64,000 nucleotides of DNA, taken from NCBI RefSeq assembly GCF_001590835.1, contig NZ_LTAQ01000012.1:279169-343168 (forward strand). Reading direction: 5' to 3'. The translations under genes were made by a program, and so were the position numbers. This DNA is from Bacillus gaemokensis. Its GTDB lineage: Bacteria; Bacillota; Bacilli; Bacillales; Bacillaceae_G. Under the pieces are notes generated by a model. That model searched no databases. It was not told the origin of the DNA and was given only the letters and a program-made list of their open reading frames with translations. Positions 1 through 9,314 of the stretch are shown piece by piece. Numbering within the stretch: the first letter of the stretch is position 1; every line of letters begins with the position of its first letter.

Positions 1-1085
<1,085 letters not shown>

Positions 1086-1151
1086 TAGGGAATGCACGAT
1101 TCCGAACACCTTTTTACTTGATTGATCACATGTACCTAACTTAAATATAGA

Positions 1152-1185
1152 AGCCCCCTTTGCTAAGACGGTAGCGGAGGGGGCT
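1152..1185. terminator. Bidirectional terminator between thiC and cydB
   Basis: A GC-rich hairpin (AGCCCCCT...AGGGGGCT) is followed on the + strand by a T-rich tail. It lies between the convergent thiC and cydB ends, so it probably serves both. Confidence 0.8.
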
Positions 1186-1189
1186 ATTA

Positions 1190-2215
1190 TTATTTTTCTT
1201 TTAAGAACGTTCGATCCTTTAAGAATAAATTCCAGAAGAAGATAAAGCCTGGAAGTAAGATCGCGATGCCGATTGCATAGAGAATGAGTAAGGCATAGAA
1301 TGTTTCTTTCGTTGTAAAGCTTGTAAATACAGTAACGTCTGGATAAATGATATATGGTAAATGCGCGACGCCGTAAGCATAGCTTGCAAATGCATATTGC
1401 GCAACAACCGCTAAAACGGCAATCCGTGGCCAGCCGAGTGAATCATGTCTTTTATTCGTCCACCAAAGAGAAGAATAGCCAATTACAAATAAAATAATGG
1501 AGACTGTGAACCATGGGAATTGTTTAATTAATCCTTGCATGAGCCAATGTGTTTCTGGTTCCATAACAACAAGGGCGATGATGGCTGTGACGAGTGTTGC
1601 TGGGCCGAGTATGATGGCATTGCGTCTATAAAGTCGATACGTATCTTCTGAACCTTGTTCTCTTGCAAAGTCAGCTAGAAAAAGAGAGGACAGGAATAGC
1701 TCAGAAGTTAATCCGAATAACATATAACAATAAATTACAGGGCTTGATAAAAGCTTTCCGTATAATAGAGCTTCTTTACCTCCAGAAGTCGTAATATAGG
1801 CGCCTTCTGTCACGGGTAAAACTGTTATTAATAAGGCAGGAATTAAGAGCCCAGTAATACCAGAAATGAAGCGCAGACGATGTTCATATTTTGGTACAGA
1901 ATAGGCAAAAACCATAAATGTACTACGAATGGCGACGAGAACTAAAATTAATGTCACCGGCACGAACATCACCGTTGCAAGAGTGAAGGTCGCTTTCGGA
2001 AAGAAGCCAAGAAATGCAACAACAACAAAGACGAGAAAAGTATTGGTGACTTCCCAAGTTGGTGATAAATAACGATTGGCAAGCTTTGCAGCAAGTGTAG
2101 GGTGCTTGGCGTATACCATGCCCCAAAATCCAGCTCCAAAATCGATGGAACCTAAAATGCTGTATACGAAGATAAGGGCCCATAAAATGATAATTGCAAT
2201 ACTTGCCTCATGCAC
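1190..2215 (-). CDS. cydB: Cytochrome bd oxidase subunit II
   Basis: Membrane subunit of the cytochrome bd quinol oxidase, which reduces O2 at low oxygen tension. The 341 residues are almost entirely hydrophobic, with about nine helices and a conserved N-terminal stretch (ILGSIDFGAGFWG). The frame is open further upstream, but GGAGGAG sits six bases before GTG at 2215, so I take that start; it overlaps the cydA stop by 8 bases, implying translational coupling. It is the second gene of a cydAB operon. Separate cydCD assembly genes are not present here. Confidence 0.94.
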   Translation of the reverse strand: MHEASIAIIILWALIFVYSILGSIDFGAGFWGMVYAKHPTLAAKLANRYLSPTWEVTNTFLVFVVVAFLGFFPKATFTLATVMFVPVTLILVLVAIRSTFMVFAYSVPKYEHRLRFISGITGLLIPALLITVLPVTEGAYITTSGGKEALLYGKLLSSPVIYCYMLFGLTSELFLSSLFLADFAREQGSEDTYRLYRRNAIILGPATLVTAIIALVVMEPETHWLMQGLIKQFPWFTVSIILFVIGYSSLWWTNKRHDSLGWPRIAVLAVVAQYAFASYAYGVAHLPYIIYPDVTVFTSFTTKETFYALLILYAIGIAILLPGFIFFWNLFLKDRTFLKEK

Positions 2216-3563
2216 GAGAATCTCCTCCTTGCTGCTGTAAATCATTTTGCAATGGGTGTCTTCTAAAGAATGTTCGGAGTACGAAAATTGTTAAAGCGCC
2301 AAGCCCAATATACAAAATGACGAATAAAATGAATAAAGGTCCGACAAAATCAGCGCGCGTGGCAGCATCCATTGTGCGCTGCATTCCATAAATGGTCCAC
2401 GGTTGACGACCACTACAACTGAAAATCCATCCGAATTCAATGCCGAGCATCATAATCGGTCCGCATGCAGCAGTCCCCCATAGAAGCCATTTTGGTAACT
2501 CCGTACCTTTTTTTCGGTAAATAAAATACCAATATAGAAGCCCGATTGTTGCAACAGCGAAAGTGAATACAGCTGTACCAACCATTAAATTAAAGAATGT
2601 ATGGGTATAAAATGGTGGCCACGTTTCTTGAGGGAATTCATTTAACCCTTTTACGACAGTATTGGGGTTTAATCCAACTAGCAAACTTAACATATTAGGG
2701 ATTTCAAGTCCGTATTGTAGCTCATGGGTTGCCGCATCAACAAAGCCACCAATTGCAAGAGGAGCATGTGACGTTGTATCAAATAATGCTTCCGCTGCTG
2801 CTAATTTTTCTGGAGAATGTTCATGTAAAGCAATTGCTGATTCATGCCCAGAGAGCCACATTGTTGCACCTGTAATAAATGTGACGACAAGCCCTAAAAA
2901 TAATCCTTTTTTATGATAAGCAATTTCCCGTGTGCTTGTATTTCGTTTTAATAATTTAAATCCAGCGATAGAAGCAATAACAGCTGCTCCTGTTGCATAG
3001 GCCGTAATGACAACATGGAAGGAGCTTGTGAAAAAGCTGGGATTAAAGAATGCTTTCCACGGATCAACATTAAAAACGGAACCGTCTGGATTCATAGAGA
3101 ATCCTGCCGGTGTATTCATCCACGTATTTGCAGATGTAATTAACACAGCAGATGCAGTGGCGCCGAGCATAACAAAAAAGAGAGACACGAGTCTCATGAA
3201 TGGAGGTAACTTATCTGCCGCATACACATAAATAGACATAAATAACGCCTCTAAAAAGAAAGCAAAAATTTCAATTTGAAAGGGCACGGAGATCACTTGG
3301 CCGACAATTTTGGCAAATCCAGGCCAAAGAAGTGAAATTTGTACCCCGACAATTGTTCCGGTTGGAATTGCTACGCCAAGAAGGATGGCAAAGGCTTTCG
3401 TCCACCTTTTTGCCATAACGGCATAATCTGAATCTTTTTTCAAGTGATATAACACTTCGCTTATAAAAATCATTAACGATAGTCCGATTCCAAGTGTTGC
3501 AAAAATAATATGGAATGCTAATGATGAACCAAAGAAGGCGCGTGACAATGTAACAGTATCCAT
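2208..3563 (-). CDS. cydA: Cytochrome bd oxidase subunit I
   Basis: Haem-bearing subunit of cytochrome bd quinol oxidase. It has 451 residues from ATG at 3563, preceded by GAGGAG; an in-frame ATG 27 bases upstream lacks a good ribosome site. Visible hallmarks are His18 in the first helix (AFHIIFATLG, a haem ligand position), the GRQPW motif and a short Q-loop region, as in Firmicute enzymes. The promoter should lie in 3564-3830, an AT-rich stretch where I found no clear Rex-type operator. It is co-transcribed with cydB. Confidence 0.95.
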   Translation of the reverse strand: MDTVTLSRAFFGSSLAFHIIFATLGIGLSLMIFISEVLYHLKKDSDYAVMAKRWTKAFAILLGVAIPTGTIVGVQISLLWPGFAKIVGQVISVPFQIEIFAFFLEALFMSIYVYAADKLPPFMRLVSLFFVMLGATASAVLITSANTWMNTPAGFSMNPDGSVFNVDPWKAFFNPSFFTSSFHVVITAYATGAAVIASIAGFKLLKRNTSTREIAYHKKGLFLGLVVTFITGATMWLSGHESAIALHEHSPEKLAAAEALFDTTSHAPLAIGGFVDAATHELQYGLEIPNMLSLLVGLNPNTVVKGLNEFPQETWPPFYTHTFFNLMVGTAVFTFAVATIGLLYWYFIYRKKGTELPKWLLWGTAACGPIMMLGIEFGWIFSCSGRQPWTIYGMQRTMDAATRADFVGPLFILFVILYIGLGALTIFVLRTFFRRHPLQNDLQQQGGDSRA

Positions 3564-3830
3564 AAGTTTACTCCTCTTCATTTTTGCCATTATTTTCTGA
3601 TTGGACTGGGAAATTTATTCAAAAAAATACCAAAAATATATATGTATTTTAAAAGACGGATATGATATTATATTTTTGAAATCTTCAGAAAAGCTCGAAA
3701 AATAAAGGGGAAACATTTCGTTTGTGTTTTATCAGAAAATCTTTTATAATTCTTATGCGAACATAGGTTCTTATTTAGGGCCTAATGCTAACAGAATGAA
3801 GAAGTTCACGTGAAACGGAGGGGATGTTTT

Positions 3831-3980
3831 ATGTATCCTGAGGTCATTAAAAAAATGGCATTTTCAAAAGAGCATAAAGATTTGTTACTAAAGTTATATA
3901 ATAAAGAAATTACGCGACGCGAGTATGATCACCTTGTGCAATCATTATATCGTCCGGGAAAAGAAGTATATAAAGGGTAG
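3831..3980 (+). CDS. Small hypothetical protein, 49 aa
   Basis: ATG preceded by a strong GGAGGGG site eight bases upstream and closed by TAG. The product is soluble and charged (begins MYPEVIKKMAFSKEHKD, ends RPGKEVYKG), with no cysteine pair or membrane segment. It is divergent from cydA and ends 91 bases before the glycosidase-like gene, so it could be the first gene of that transcript. I do not recognise the family. The ribosome site and normal codon use make it likely to be translated. Confidence 0.6.
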   Translation: MYPEVIKKMAFSKEHKDLLLKLYNKEITRREYDHLVQSLYRPGKEVYKG

Positions 3981-4071
3981 GGAATGAAAGTGAAATTTTA
4001 AAAATGTCTTTTGGATGTTTCCGTATGTTCTGACCAGATTCCGGTTAGCCTTATTAGAGAGGTGAAAAAGT

Positions 4072-5157
4072 GTGCGGAAACGCTTGTATATATGTGCTGC
4101 GGTTATTATATTTATCGTTTTAGGTGGAATTGTTTTTTGGACTGCATTACAAGGAAATCGGACGGAATATTTTATTTTGAGACATATGCTTAATGATAAT
4201 GGTGCGCTCGCGACATATCGACTTGAGGATCCGAAAGTAGGGACGAGTGAAGCAACTGGCCGTGAAGCATTATCAGAATCAGCTGGACTTTGGTTACAAT
4301 ATACGCTTGATATAGACAACCAACCACTTTTTGATGAGCAGGTAAAGGTTGTACAAAATTACTTTATAGACAAGACTCATATTGTCTTATGGAAAATTGA
4401 CGAAACAGGGGGAAGGCAAGCAGGCACAAATGCACTTATTGATGATCTTCGAATCGTTGAACAGTTATACCGTGCGTATGAAATGTATAAGGAAGAGCGC
4501 TATAGACAACTTGCAGATCAAGTGAGCGATGCTGTATTGCGTTATAATAAGAAAGGGAAAACCTATGTCGATTATTATGATGCAGATCAGGGGAAGCAAA
4601 CCAAAGTGTTAACGACATCTTACATAAATCCAAGTGCGTTTTCTTATATGAAGCGATATGGAAAAATTTCAGAAGCGCAGCACCAGGAAGTTGTCCAATT
4701 TTTAGCGGATTATCCGAGGCGGGGCTGGGCATTTCCGAAAGAGTATAAAGAAGATGGTACGTTCAAATATGAAGAGCAGGTGAATCTTATTGATCAGTCA
4801 TATGTTGCCTATCATCGTAGTTTAGGTGGTCTTTCTTCTAATGAATATTTTGATTTTATAAAAAAGAAATTTCATCAAGATGGCAAGCTGTATGGGCGCT
4901 ATGATTTAGAAAAGGGAGAACCGATAGTTGATTTTGAATCACCAGCGGCATATGGACTGACTATTTTATATGTATTAGAAACAGGTGACACAAAATTTGC
5001 TAAGGAGTTGTATGATCGGATGAGTAAATTGAGAAATGACAATGTATTTAGCAGATTTTATGGTGGATATGTAACTGGGAAAGAAATGAATACACATATT
5101 TTTGATAATGTGTTGCCGCTGTTAGCCGAGACGGAATTGAAAAGGGATGAGAAATAA
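4072..5157 (+). CDS. Membrane-anchored GH8-like glycosyl hydrolase
   Basis: 361 residues from GTG, with GAGAGGTG seven bases before it. An N-terminal hydrophobic segment (residues 5-25) acts as signal anchor, so the rest is extracellular. The body reads like the six-hairpin glycosidase fold of family 8: a SESAGL stretch matches the region carrying the general-acid Glu (SEGQ in typical members), and NALIDDLRI resembles the second acidic motif. It may trim a cell-surface or exopolysaccharide glucan. The substrate is unknown and the family call rests on motif likeness only. It converges on an acyltransferase gene that could modify the same polymer. Confidence 0.6.
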   Translation: MRKRLYICAAVIIFIVLGGIVFWTALQGNRTEYFILRHMLNDNGALATYRLEDPKVGTSEATGREALSESAGLWLQYTLDIDNQPLFDEQVKVVQNYFIDKTHIVLWKIDETGGRQAGTNALIDDLRIVEQLYRAYEMYKEERYRQLADQVSDAVLRYNKKGKTYVDYYDADQGKQTKVLTTSYINPSAFSYMKRYGKISEAQHQEVVQFLADYPRRGWAFPKEYKEDGTFKYEEQVNLIDQSYVAYHRSLGGLSSNEYFDFIKKKFHQDGKLYGRYDLEKGEPIVDFESPAAYGLTILYVLETGDTKFAKELYDRMSKLRNDNVFSRFYGGYVTGKEMNTHIFDNVLPLLAETELKRDEK

Positions 5158-5187
5158 AAAATGCGACCTCGTAAGGTGGCATTTTTC
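5157..5187. terminator. Shared terminator, GH8-like gene / acyltransferase
   Basis: Hairpin AAAATGC-ACC / GGT-GCATTTT with one internal mismatch, flanked by A and T runs, between two convergent stop codons. Confidence 0.65.
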
Positions 5188-6335
5188 TACTTTTTACTTT
5201 TTAACAAAGGTAACAATGGTGTAAGAGCTGGAAATTTTAACATAGGAGCTGGAGAAGGACCTGTAATCCATGTATGGAATGGAAGGTTGCTACATAAAAC
5301 CATTGTTAGAACAGATAGAGTTGTAGTAGATAGAAATAGCAACAGGATATATAGAATGGTATTGGCTTGTATTGTGAATAGAGCTAATATTTTTGTACTT
5401 AGTTGTAAGAAGAAAAAGTGTGCTAAATAGGCTCCGTATGTGTAGTTTCCAATAAAACGTAATGCTTTATATAAGGCTCCTCGCCGTTGGACGATGGTGA
5501 TAGATAATACGTACAGAATGAGTATTTCACATACAATATATAAAAACATGGATGGCTTTAAATAGGTAGATACAGTAAGATGGATCGAATCTACACCGTA
5601 AAAGCTAAATAGTTCATAGTTGATGAATAAGAATAAAATAAAGAATAAAAAGGTTATCAGCGGTATGTGCTTCATGACAAATAAACGCCAAGCGTGAAGT
5701 GCTGTAGCTGCGATTCCTCCCATAACAAAGTAAAATGAATAGAAAAAGAAGGAACGATCTGTATAATGCAAAATGGTTGAACGAGTTAACAGTTCACCGT
5801 TAAAAATATAATGAGAAGAGAACCACATTAAGAGCAAATACATGATGGCGAAAGTGGCCATGAATTTATATATATCTTGCTGCTTTTTTGTGCGTTTTTG
5901 AAACCAATAAAATAAAGTACATAACAAAGGAAACAGTAAATGAATTTGAAACATCATAATTACGTACCAAAGGTGAGGTGCAGCTGTTCCGAGTAAGAGA
6001 CTTTTTAGCCCACTTTGCATGGTAACAACTTGGTTCGTTGTAACTAAGTAAATGATAGACCAGAAAAGATAAGGAGCAAGTAGATGAGTTGTTTTTTCGT
6101 AAATATATTCTTTATACATCATGTGTTTTGTATATTGCCGAATTAAATGGAATCCAACAATAAAGATGAATGCTGGTGCTGAAAATTTTGCGAGGTTGAA
6201 TAGCATCCCTATAATAAGTGATTGTTCAATTAGGATATTTCCTTGGTTCATTGTATATAGTAAGGAACTTTGCAAAACAACGGCAAGAAACGCAATGCTC
6301 TGCAAAATTTTAAATTCTGGGGCGCTTTGTGTCAT
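5187..6335 (-). CDS. Acyltransferase 3 family membrane protein
   Basis: 382 residues with about ten hydrophobic helices, typical of the acyltransferase-3 (OafA/WecH-like) family that moves acetyl or similar groups onto extracellular sugars. The start is ATG at 6335 with AAGGAGA eight bases before it; an in-frame ATG 21 bases upstream has no better site. Family-like features include an early helix with FKILQSIAFLAVVLQ, where the usual R..D..R is not obvious, and a late YGAYLAHFF motif. The acceptor polymer is unknown. The C-terminus runs into the shared terminator. Confidence 0.75.
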   Translation of the reverse strand: MTQSAPEFKILQSIAFLAVVLQSSLLYTMNQGNILIEQSLIIGMLFNLAKFSAPAFIFIVGFHLIRQYTKHMMYKEYIYEKTTHLLAPYLFWSIIYLVTTNQVVTMQSGLKSLLLGTAAPHLWYVIMMFQIHLLFPLLCTLFYWFQKRTKKQQDIYKFMATFAIMYLLLMWFSSHYIFNGELLTRSTILHYTDRSFFFYSFYFVMGGIAATALHAWRLFVMKHIPLITFLFFILFLFINYELFSFYGVDSIHLTVSTYLKPSMFLYIVCEILILYVLSITIVQRRGALYKALRFIGNYTYGAYLAHFFFLQLSTKILALFTIQANTILYILLLFLSTTTLSVLTMVLCSNLPFHTWITGPSPAPMLKFPALTPLLPLLKSKK

Positions 6336-6443
6336 GGTTTCCATCTCCTTTTCCATACATGATTATAGTACGAAGAAGAGGAAAGGGCTGTGGAAATTTT
6401 GTGAAAGTTGTAACAAATTTGTGGCAAGCAGAAAGAAGAAAGA

Positions 6444-6470
6444 AGAGGGTGTCCAAAGTGGACACCCTCT
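6444..6470 (-). terminator. Terminator of the DAACS symporter
   Basis: Perfect 11-bp stem GAGGGTGTCCA/TGGACACCCTC with an AAG loop and a T/C-rich tail on the minus strand. Confidence 0.85.
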
Positions 6471-6478
6471 TACTATTA

Positions 6479-7696
6479 TTATGCAAATTTATTCTTAACC
6501 CAGTTCTTTCCTTCAACAAGACGAGCTGTTAAAACGGCACAAGCGTTATCAGCTGTTACATTTAACATCGTTGCTGGTGGATCGATGATTGTACTAATAG
6601 CTGCGATAATTGGCAAGGCTTCTGGCGGGAAACCGTATAGAGAAACGATTAACATTTCACCAATCATACCGCCGCCAGGAATTGCGCCCATTACTGTTCC
6701 AACTAATAGAGAAACAACAAGAGCAATTGCTAATGTTTTTGGACTTGAAAATTCCATATTGAAAATCCCGAATAAGAAAGCGATTTTTAAAACGCCGCCT
6801 AAAACAGATCCATCTTTATGAAGCGTAGAGCCAAGAAGGACAACTGTTTCACGAACGTCAGAAGAAATACCCATCTTCTTGGTCGCTTCTAGGTTTGCTG
6901 GAATACTTGCGGCACTACTACAAGTTGCAAGTGATGTAACTGTAGGAGAGACCATGTTTTCCCAAAAGATGCGAACGCCTTGCTTGCGACCTGCAAGGTA
7001 CGCATAGAATGTAAAGAAGACAAAGAAGTATACGAGAGAAGCCGGATAGTATACCATCGCTGCTCGGAAGTATGTTCCAAGAAGCTGAGGACCAAATTCT
7101 CCAACTAAAGCTGCAAAGTAGGCAGCAAGTCCAATCGGAGCGTAGTACATAATGAAGGAAACAACCTTCATTGAAATTTCTGCACCAGATTGTAGGAATG
7201 TAGCGAATGGCTTTCCTTTATCTCCAACTGCTGAAGTTGCTACTCCCATTAAAATAGAGAAGAAAATAAGAGCTAACATATTTTCGCGAGATAGTAGCTT
7301 CGAGAAATCTGATACTGTAAGGATGCCGACGATTTGATCAGCTACGCTAATACCTTTTTCAACTTTATCAGGTTGTGTTAGTTCTAATACAACACCTTGT
7401 GCTGGTGGGAATACTTTCACGACAATAATCATAAAAATTGCAGCAATAATACTCGTAAATAAGAAAGTCCCAGCCATACTAGACATAATTTTTCCGAAAC
7501 GTTTTAATCCATCCATATTGGCAATAGATGAGGCAATACTAAAGAACACAAGAGGTACAACAATCGTAAACATCAAGTTTAAGAAAATGTCACCAAGCGG
7601 TTTTAAAGCAACTGCATCGGTACCCATGAAATAACCAATGAAACCACCAATTAGGATGGAAGATAATAAAATAATTGGAAAGCGATAAGCCTTCAT
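6479..7696 (-). CDS. Dicarboxylate/amino acid:cation symporter (DAACS family)
   Basis: 405-residue secondary transporter of the GltP/DctA/SstT superfamily, importing acidic or neutral amino acids or dicarboxylates with Na+ or H+. ATG is preceded by AGGAGGG. The serine-rich re-entrant loop reads TCSSAASIPANLEATKK and the transport-core motif reads GSTLHKDGSVLGG, where glutamate carriers usually have a GYSFNLDGT-like sequence, so the substrate may not be glutamate. The C-terminal IDPPATMLNVTADNACAV segment is conserved. It is monocistronic with its own hairpin terminator. The family is sure, the substrate is not. Confidence 0.85.
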   Translation of the reverse strand: MKAYRFPIILLSSILIGGFIGYFMGTDAVALKPLGDIFLNLMFTIVVPLVFFSIASSIANMDGLKRFGKIMSSMAGTFLFTSIIAAIFMIIVVKVFPPAQGVVLELTQPDKVEKGISVADQIVGILTVSDFSKLLSRENMLALIFFSILMGVATSAVGDKGKPFATFLQSGAEISMKVVSFIMYYAPIGLAAYFAALVGEFGPQLLGTYFRAAMVYYPASLVYFFVFFTFYAYLAGRKQGVRIFWENMVSPTVTSLATCSSAASIPANLEATKKMGISSDVRETVVLLGSTLHKDGSVLGGVLKIAFLFGIFNMEFSSPKTLAIALVVSLLVGTVMGAIPGGGMIGEMLIVSLYGFPPEALPIIAAISTIIDPPATMLNVTADNACAVLTARLVEGKNWVKNKFA

Positions 7697-8068
7697 AATA
7701 TACCCTCCTATCTAATGTAAAAAATCATACTGAACCATTATAACGAGTTGTGACTGTGTTTACTAGGTAAACACAGATAGATCGAATAGAGTGAAAAACG
7801 AGAAATTTTTGTTTTTAAGTTTGTCATCAGAGAGGAAACCTAGTAGCGTATACGAAGTAGAAGATGCTTCGTTAATCTAAGGATTATATAGAGATTATTA
7901 AGGTATCCACTTGGCGTAACGTTTAATATAATAGATGTAGTAAATACAATTTGAAATCGTTTACAATTTAATTTAAATGCTTCAAACTGAACGAGATAGC
8001 ATTTTAAAATGATGTAGTATCCTTGAAAATGCAGGATGGCTAAATGAAAAGGAGAGTAGAAAGTTAAA
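7697..8068. other. Intergenic region, no gene; divergent promoters
   Basis: 372 bases between the symporter and the orphan EIIA. It is AT-rich, with a TATAAT at about 7929-7934 and a perfect-consensus cre at 7952-7965. I see no coding frame with a ribosome site. Confidence 0.7.
7952..7965 (+). promoter_or_regulatory. cre site (CcpA operator)
   Basis: TGAAATCGTTTACA fits the cre consensus TGWNANCGNTNWCA at every defined position. It lies 104 bases before the EIIA start and just downstream of a TATAAT, a position that suits repression by CcpA. Confidence 0.7.
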
Positions 8069-8386
8069 ATGGATACGATAGAGACGCAGGCTTTTCATTT
8101 AATTTTACACGGTGGGAATGCGAGAAGCTGTGCGATGGAAGCAATTGATTATGCGAAACGCGGCGAGTTTACGGAAGCGGAAGCAAAACTACAAGAAGCC
8201 TTGCAAGAATTACAAGAGGCACACCGCTTGCAAACAAATTTGATCCAACGGGAAGCTGGCGGAGAAAAAACAGAGATTACGATTCTCATGGTCCATGCAC
8301 AGGATCATTTAATGAATGCGATTACGGTGAAGGAATTAGCAAGTGAATTTGTAGAGTTATATAGGAAAATGTCGGAGAATAAATAG
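8069..8386 (+). CDS. Orphan PTS lactose/cellobiose-type EIIA
   Basis: 105-residue all-helical EIIA of the lactose/cellobiose PTS family, which accepts phosphate from HPr and passes it to EIIB. The phosphorylated histidine is His76 in [11 protein letters not shown] follows GGAGAG. It stands alone, with its own terminator and cre site, about 1 kb before the chb operon that carries a second EIIA (11201-11524). The two share the same framework (ILHxGNARSxAMEA, [20 protein letters not shown]). It could serve the same EIIBC under different control, or another PTS elsewhere in the genome. Confidence 0.9.
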   Translation: MDTIETQAFHLILHGGNARSCAMEAIDYAKRGEFTEAEAKLQEALQELQEAHRLQTNLIQREAGGEKTEITILMVHAQDHLMNAITVKELASEFVELYRKMSENK

Positions 8387-8387
8387 G

Positions 8388-8411
8388 ACCTTGCTTATGC
8401 AAGGTTTTTTT
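8388..8411 (+). terminator. Terminator of orphan EIIA
   Basis: ACCTTGC-TTAT-GCAAGGT hairpin followed by seven T residues. Confidence 0.9.
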
Positions 8412-8519
8412 GTGTTTGGAAAGAAGTTAGTTATGACAAGAAGATGACCACTTATACCAAAATCTATTTTATTTTTGTAAATATATGTAACAATAGAAAT
8501 GTAAAGGGGATGGGAATCA

Positions 8520-8669
8520 GTGAAAGTTCACATTGAATTAAACCCATTCCAAGAGGAAGTAGAGATTATTGTTCGGGCAAAAGAAGTAACAGATGAAATT
8601 CACCATCTTTTAAAAATGATTGAAGGAGGGAATTTGCTCTGGTTAAGGTTCGCAGGTATATTGATGTGA
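8520..8669 (+). pseudogene. Truncated LytTR-type regulator remnant
   Basis: A GTG preceded by AAGGGGATG opens a 49-codon frame, MKVHIELNPFQEEVEIIV... then EVTDEIHHLLKMIEGGN. To my reading this is the N-terminal segment of LytTR-domain DNA-binding proteins of the cereus group, which run to about 150 residues. After the GGN the frame loses the family pattern and stops. In the +2 frame, bases 8648-8688 read VRRYIDVTKIK, like the usual C-terminal SRRYxxxxKxKL end. This suggests an internal deletion of roughly 90 codons plus a frameshift. The family comparison is from memory. Confidence 0.5.
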
Positions 8670-8684
8670 CAAAAATAAAAGTTA

Positions 8685-8714
8685 AGCCATATCGGTTTAT
8701 TTTCCGGTATGGCT
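8685..8714. terminator. Terminator hairpin downstream of xre gene
   Basis: AGCCATATCGG/CCGGTATGGCT, an 11-bp stem with one wobble pair. It lies between the LytTR remnant and the convergent HTH gene and probably serves the latter. Confidence 0.7.
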
Positions 8715-8732
8715 CGTTATGTTTTTCTTATG

Positions 8733-8942
8733 TTATTCCTCTTCCACATATTCTAAAATATCACCAGGCTGACAACCTAGTTCTTTACAGATTGCTTCTA
8801 ATGTAGAAAAACGAATGGCTTTTGCTTTTCCTGTTTTTAAGATAGACAAATTGGCATTGGTAATATCGATTTTTTTTGCTAAATCAATCGACTTTACTTT
8901 TTGTTTGACGAGCAGTAAGTCTAAATTTACTTTAATCGGCAT
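8733..8942 (-). CDS. XRE-family HTH regulator, YozG-like
   Basis: 69-residue single-domain Cro/C1-type helix-turn-helix protein. ATG follows AAGGTGGG by seven bases. The fold is visible as LLLVKQKVKSIDLAKKIDITNANLSILKTGKAKAIRFSTLEAICKEL split over the usual five helices, ending in the acidic tail GDILEYVEEE. Such YozG-like regulators normally follow a DUF2975 membrane protein. Here only a 34-codon membrane peptide precedes it, 12 bases upstream, so the usual partner appears lost or replaced. It probably regulates itself and its neighbour. Confidence 0.85.
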   Translation of the reverse strand: MPIKVNLDLLLVKQKVKSIDLAKKIDITNANLSILKTGKAKAIRFSTLEAICKELGCQPGDILEYVEEE

Positions 8943-8954
8943 AGAGTACCCACC

Positions 8955-9059
8955 TTATATTGTTAAATCGTTTTCTTCTTTAATCGTAATGGCAAATAAG
9001 TAACAGAGAATATTTGTAAAGATAATAAAAAAAGTTAATTTTTTATTATTGTGTTTCAT
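8955..9059 (-). CDS. Small single-span membrane peptide, 34 aa
   Basis: ATG with a weak AGAGAG site opens a 34-codon frame: a basic start (MKHNNKK), one hydrophobic helix (LTFFIIFTNILCYLFAI) and a charged tail (TIKEENDLTI). It ends 12 bases before the start of the xre gene on the same strand, so the two are probably co-transcribed. It could be a genuine small membrane protein or the shrunken remnant of the membrane partner usually found beside YozG-like regulators. Confidence 0.45.
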   Translation of the reverse strand: MKHNNKKLTFFIIFTNILCYLFAITIKEENDLTI

Positions 9060-9194
9060 TTTATATCTCTCTTTTTATTATACTTCTTTTTATTGTTTTT
9101 CAATAAAAAATAAAATTCATTTACAAAGACATTTTCTTTTTTTGTTTTGAATACAACTAGACAACTAAACACTAATCTATTTTCATACAGTTAT

Positions 9195-9281
9195 GTGTTA
9201 AAAGCGTGTTGTTTTATAACACACTATACATTTTTTGGGTAACACACTCTTTGAAAGCGGTAACACACAATAAAAACACAC
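9195..9281. promoter_or_regulatory. Upstream activator repeat array of the chb operon
   Basis: Exact TAACACAC occurs at 9217-9224, 9240-9247 and 9261-9268, with AAACACAC at 9274-9281 and an inverted GTGTTA at 9195-9200. Spacings of 23 and 21 bases keep the repeats on about the same helix face. The array lies about 60-145 bases upstream of the sigma-54 start point, where a LevR-type enhancer-binding protein would bind. The binding role is inferred. Confidence 0.55.
9252..9265 (+). promoter_or_regulatory. cre site inside the activator array
   Basis: TGAAAGCGGTAACA matches TGWNANCGNTNWCA at every defined position and overlaps the third TAACACAC repeat. CcpA with HPr-Ser-P bound here could block the activator. 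Confidence 0.65.
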
Positions 9282-9314
9282 AAAAAAACGTTAATTTTAG
9301 GCGGTTTAAAAAGT

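Noticed and set aside
3591-3830. Rex operator upstream of cydAB
   Set aside because: No TTGTGAA-N4-TTCACAA-like palindrome is visible.
5161-5430. Plus-strand ORF of 89 codons antisense to the acyltransferase
   Set aside because: It has no ribosome site, starts in the terminator and is a shadow of the minus-strand gene.
9217-9281. TAACACAC array as a CRISPR-like or phage attachment repeat
   Set aside because: The units are only 8 bases and sit in a sigma-54 control region, which explains them better.
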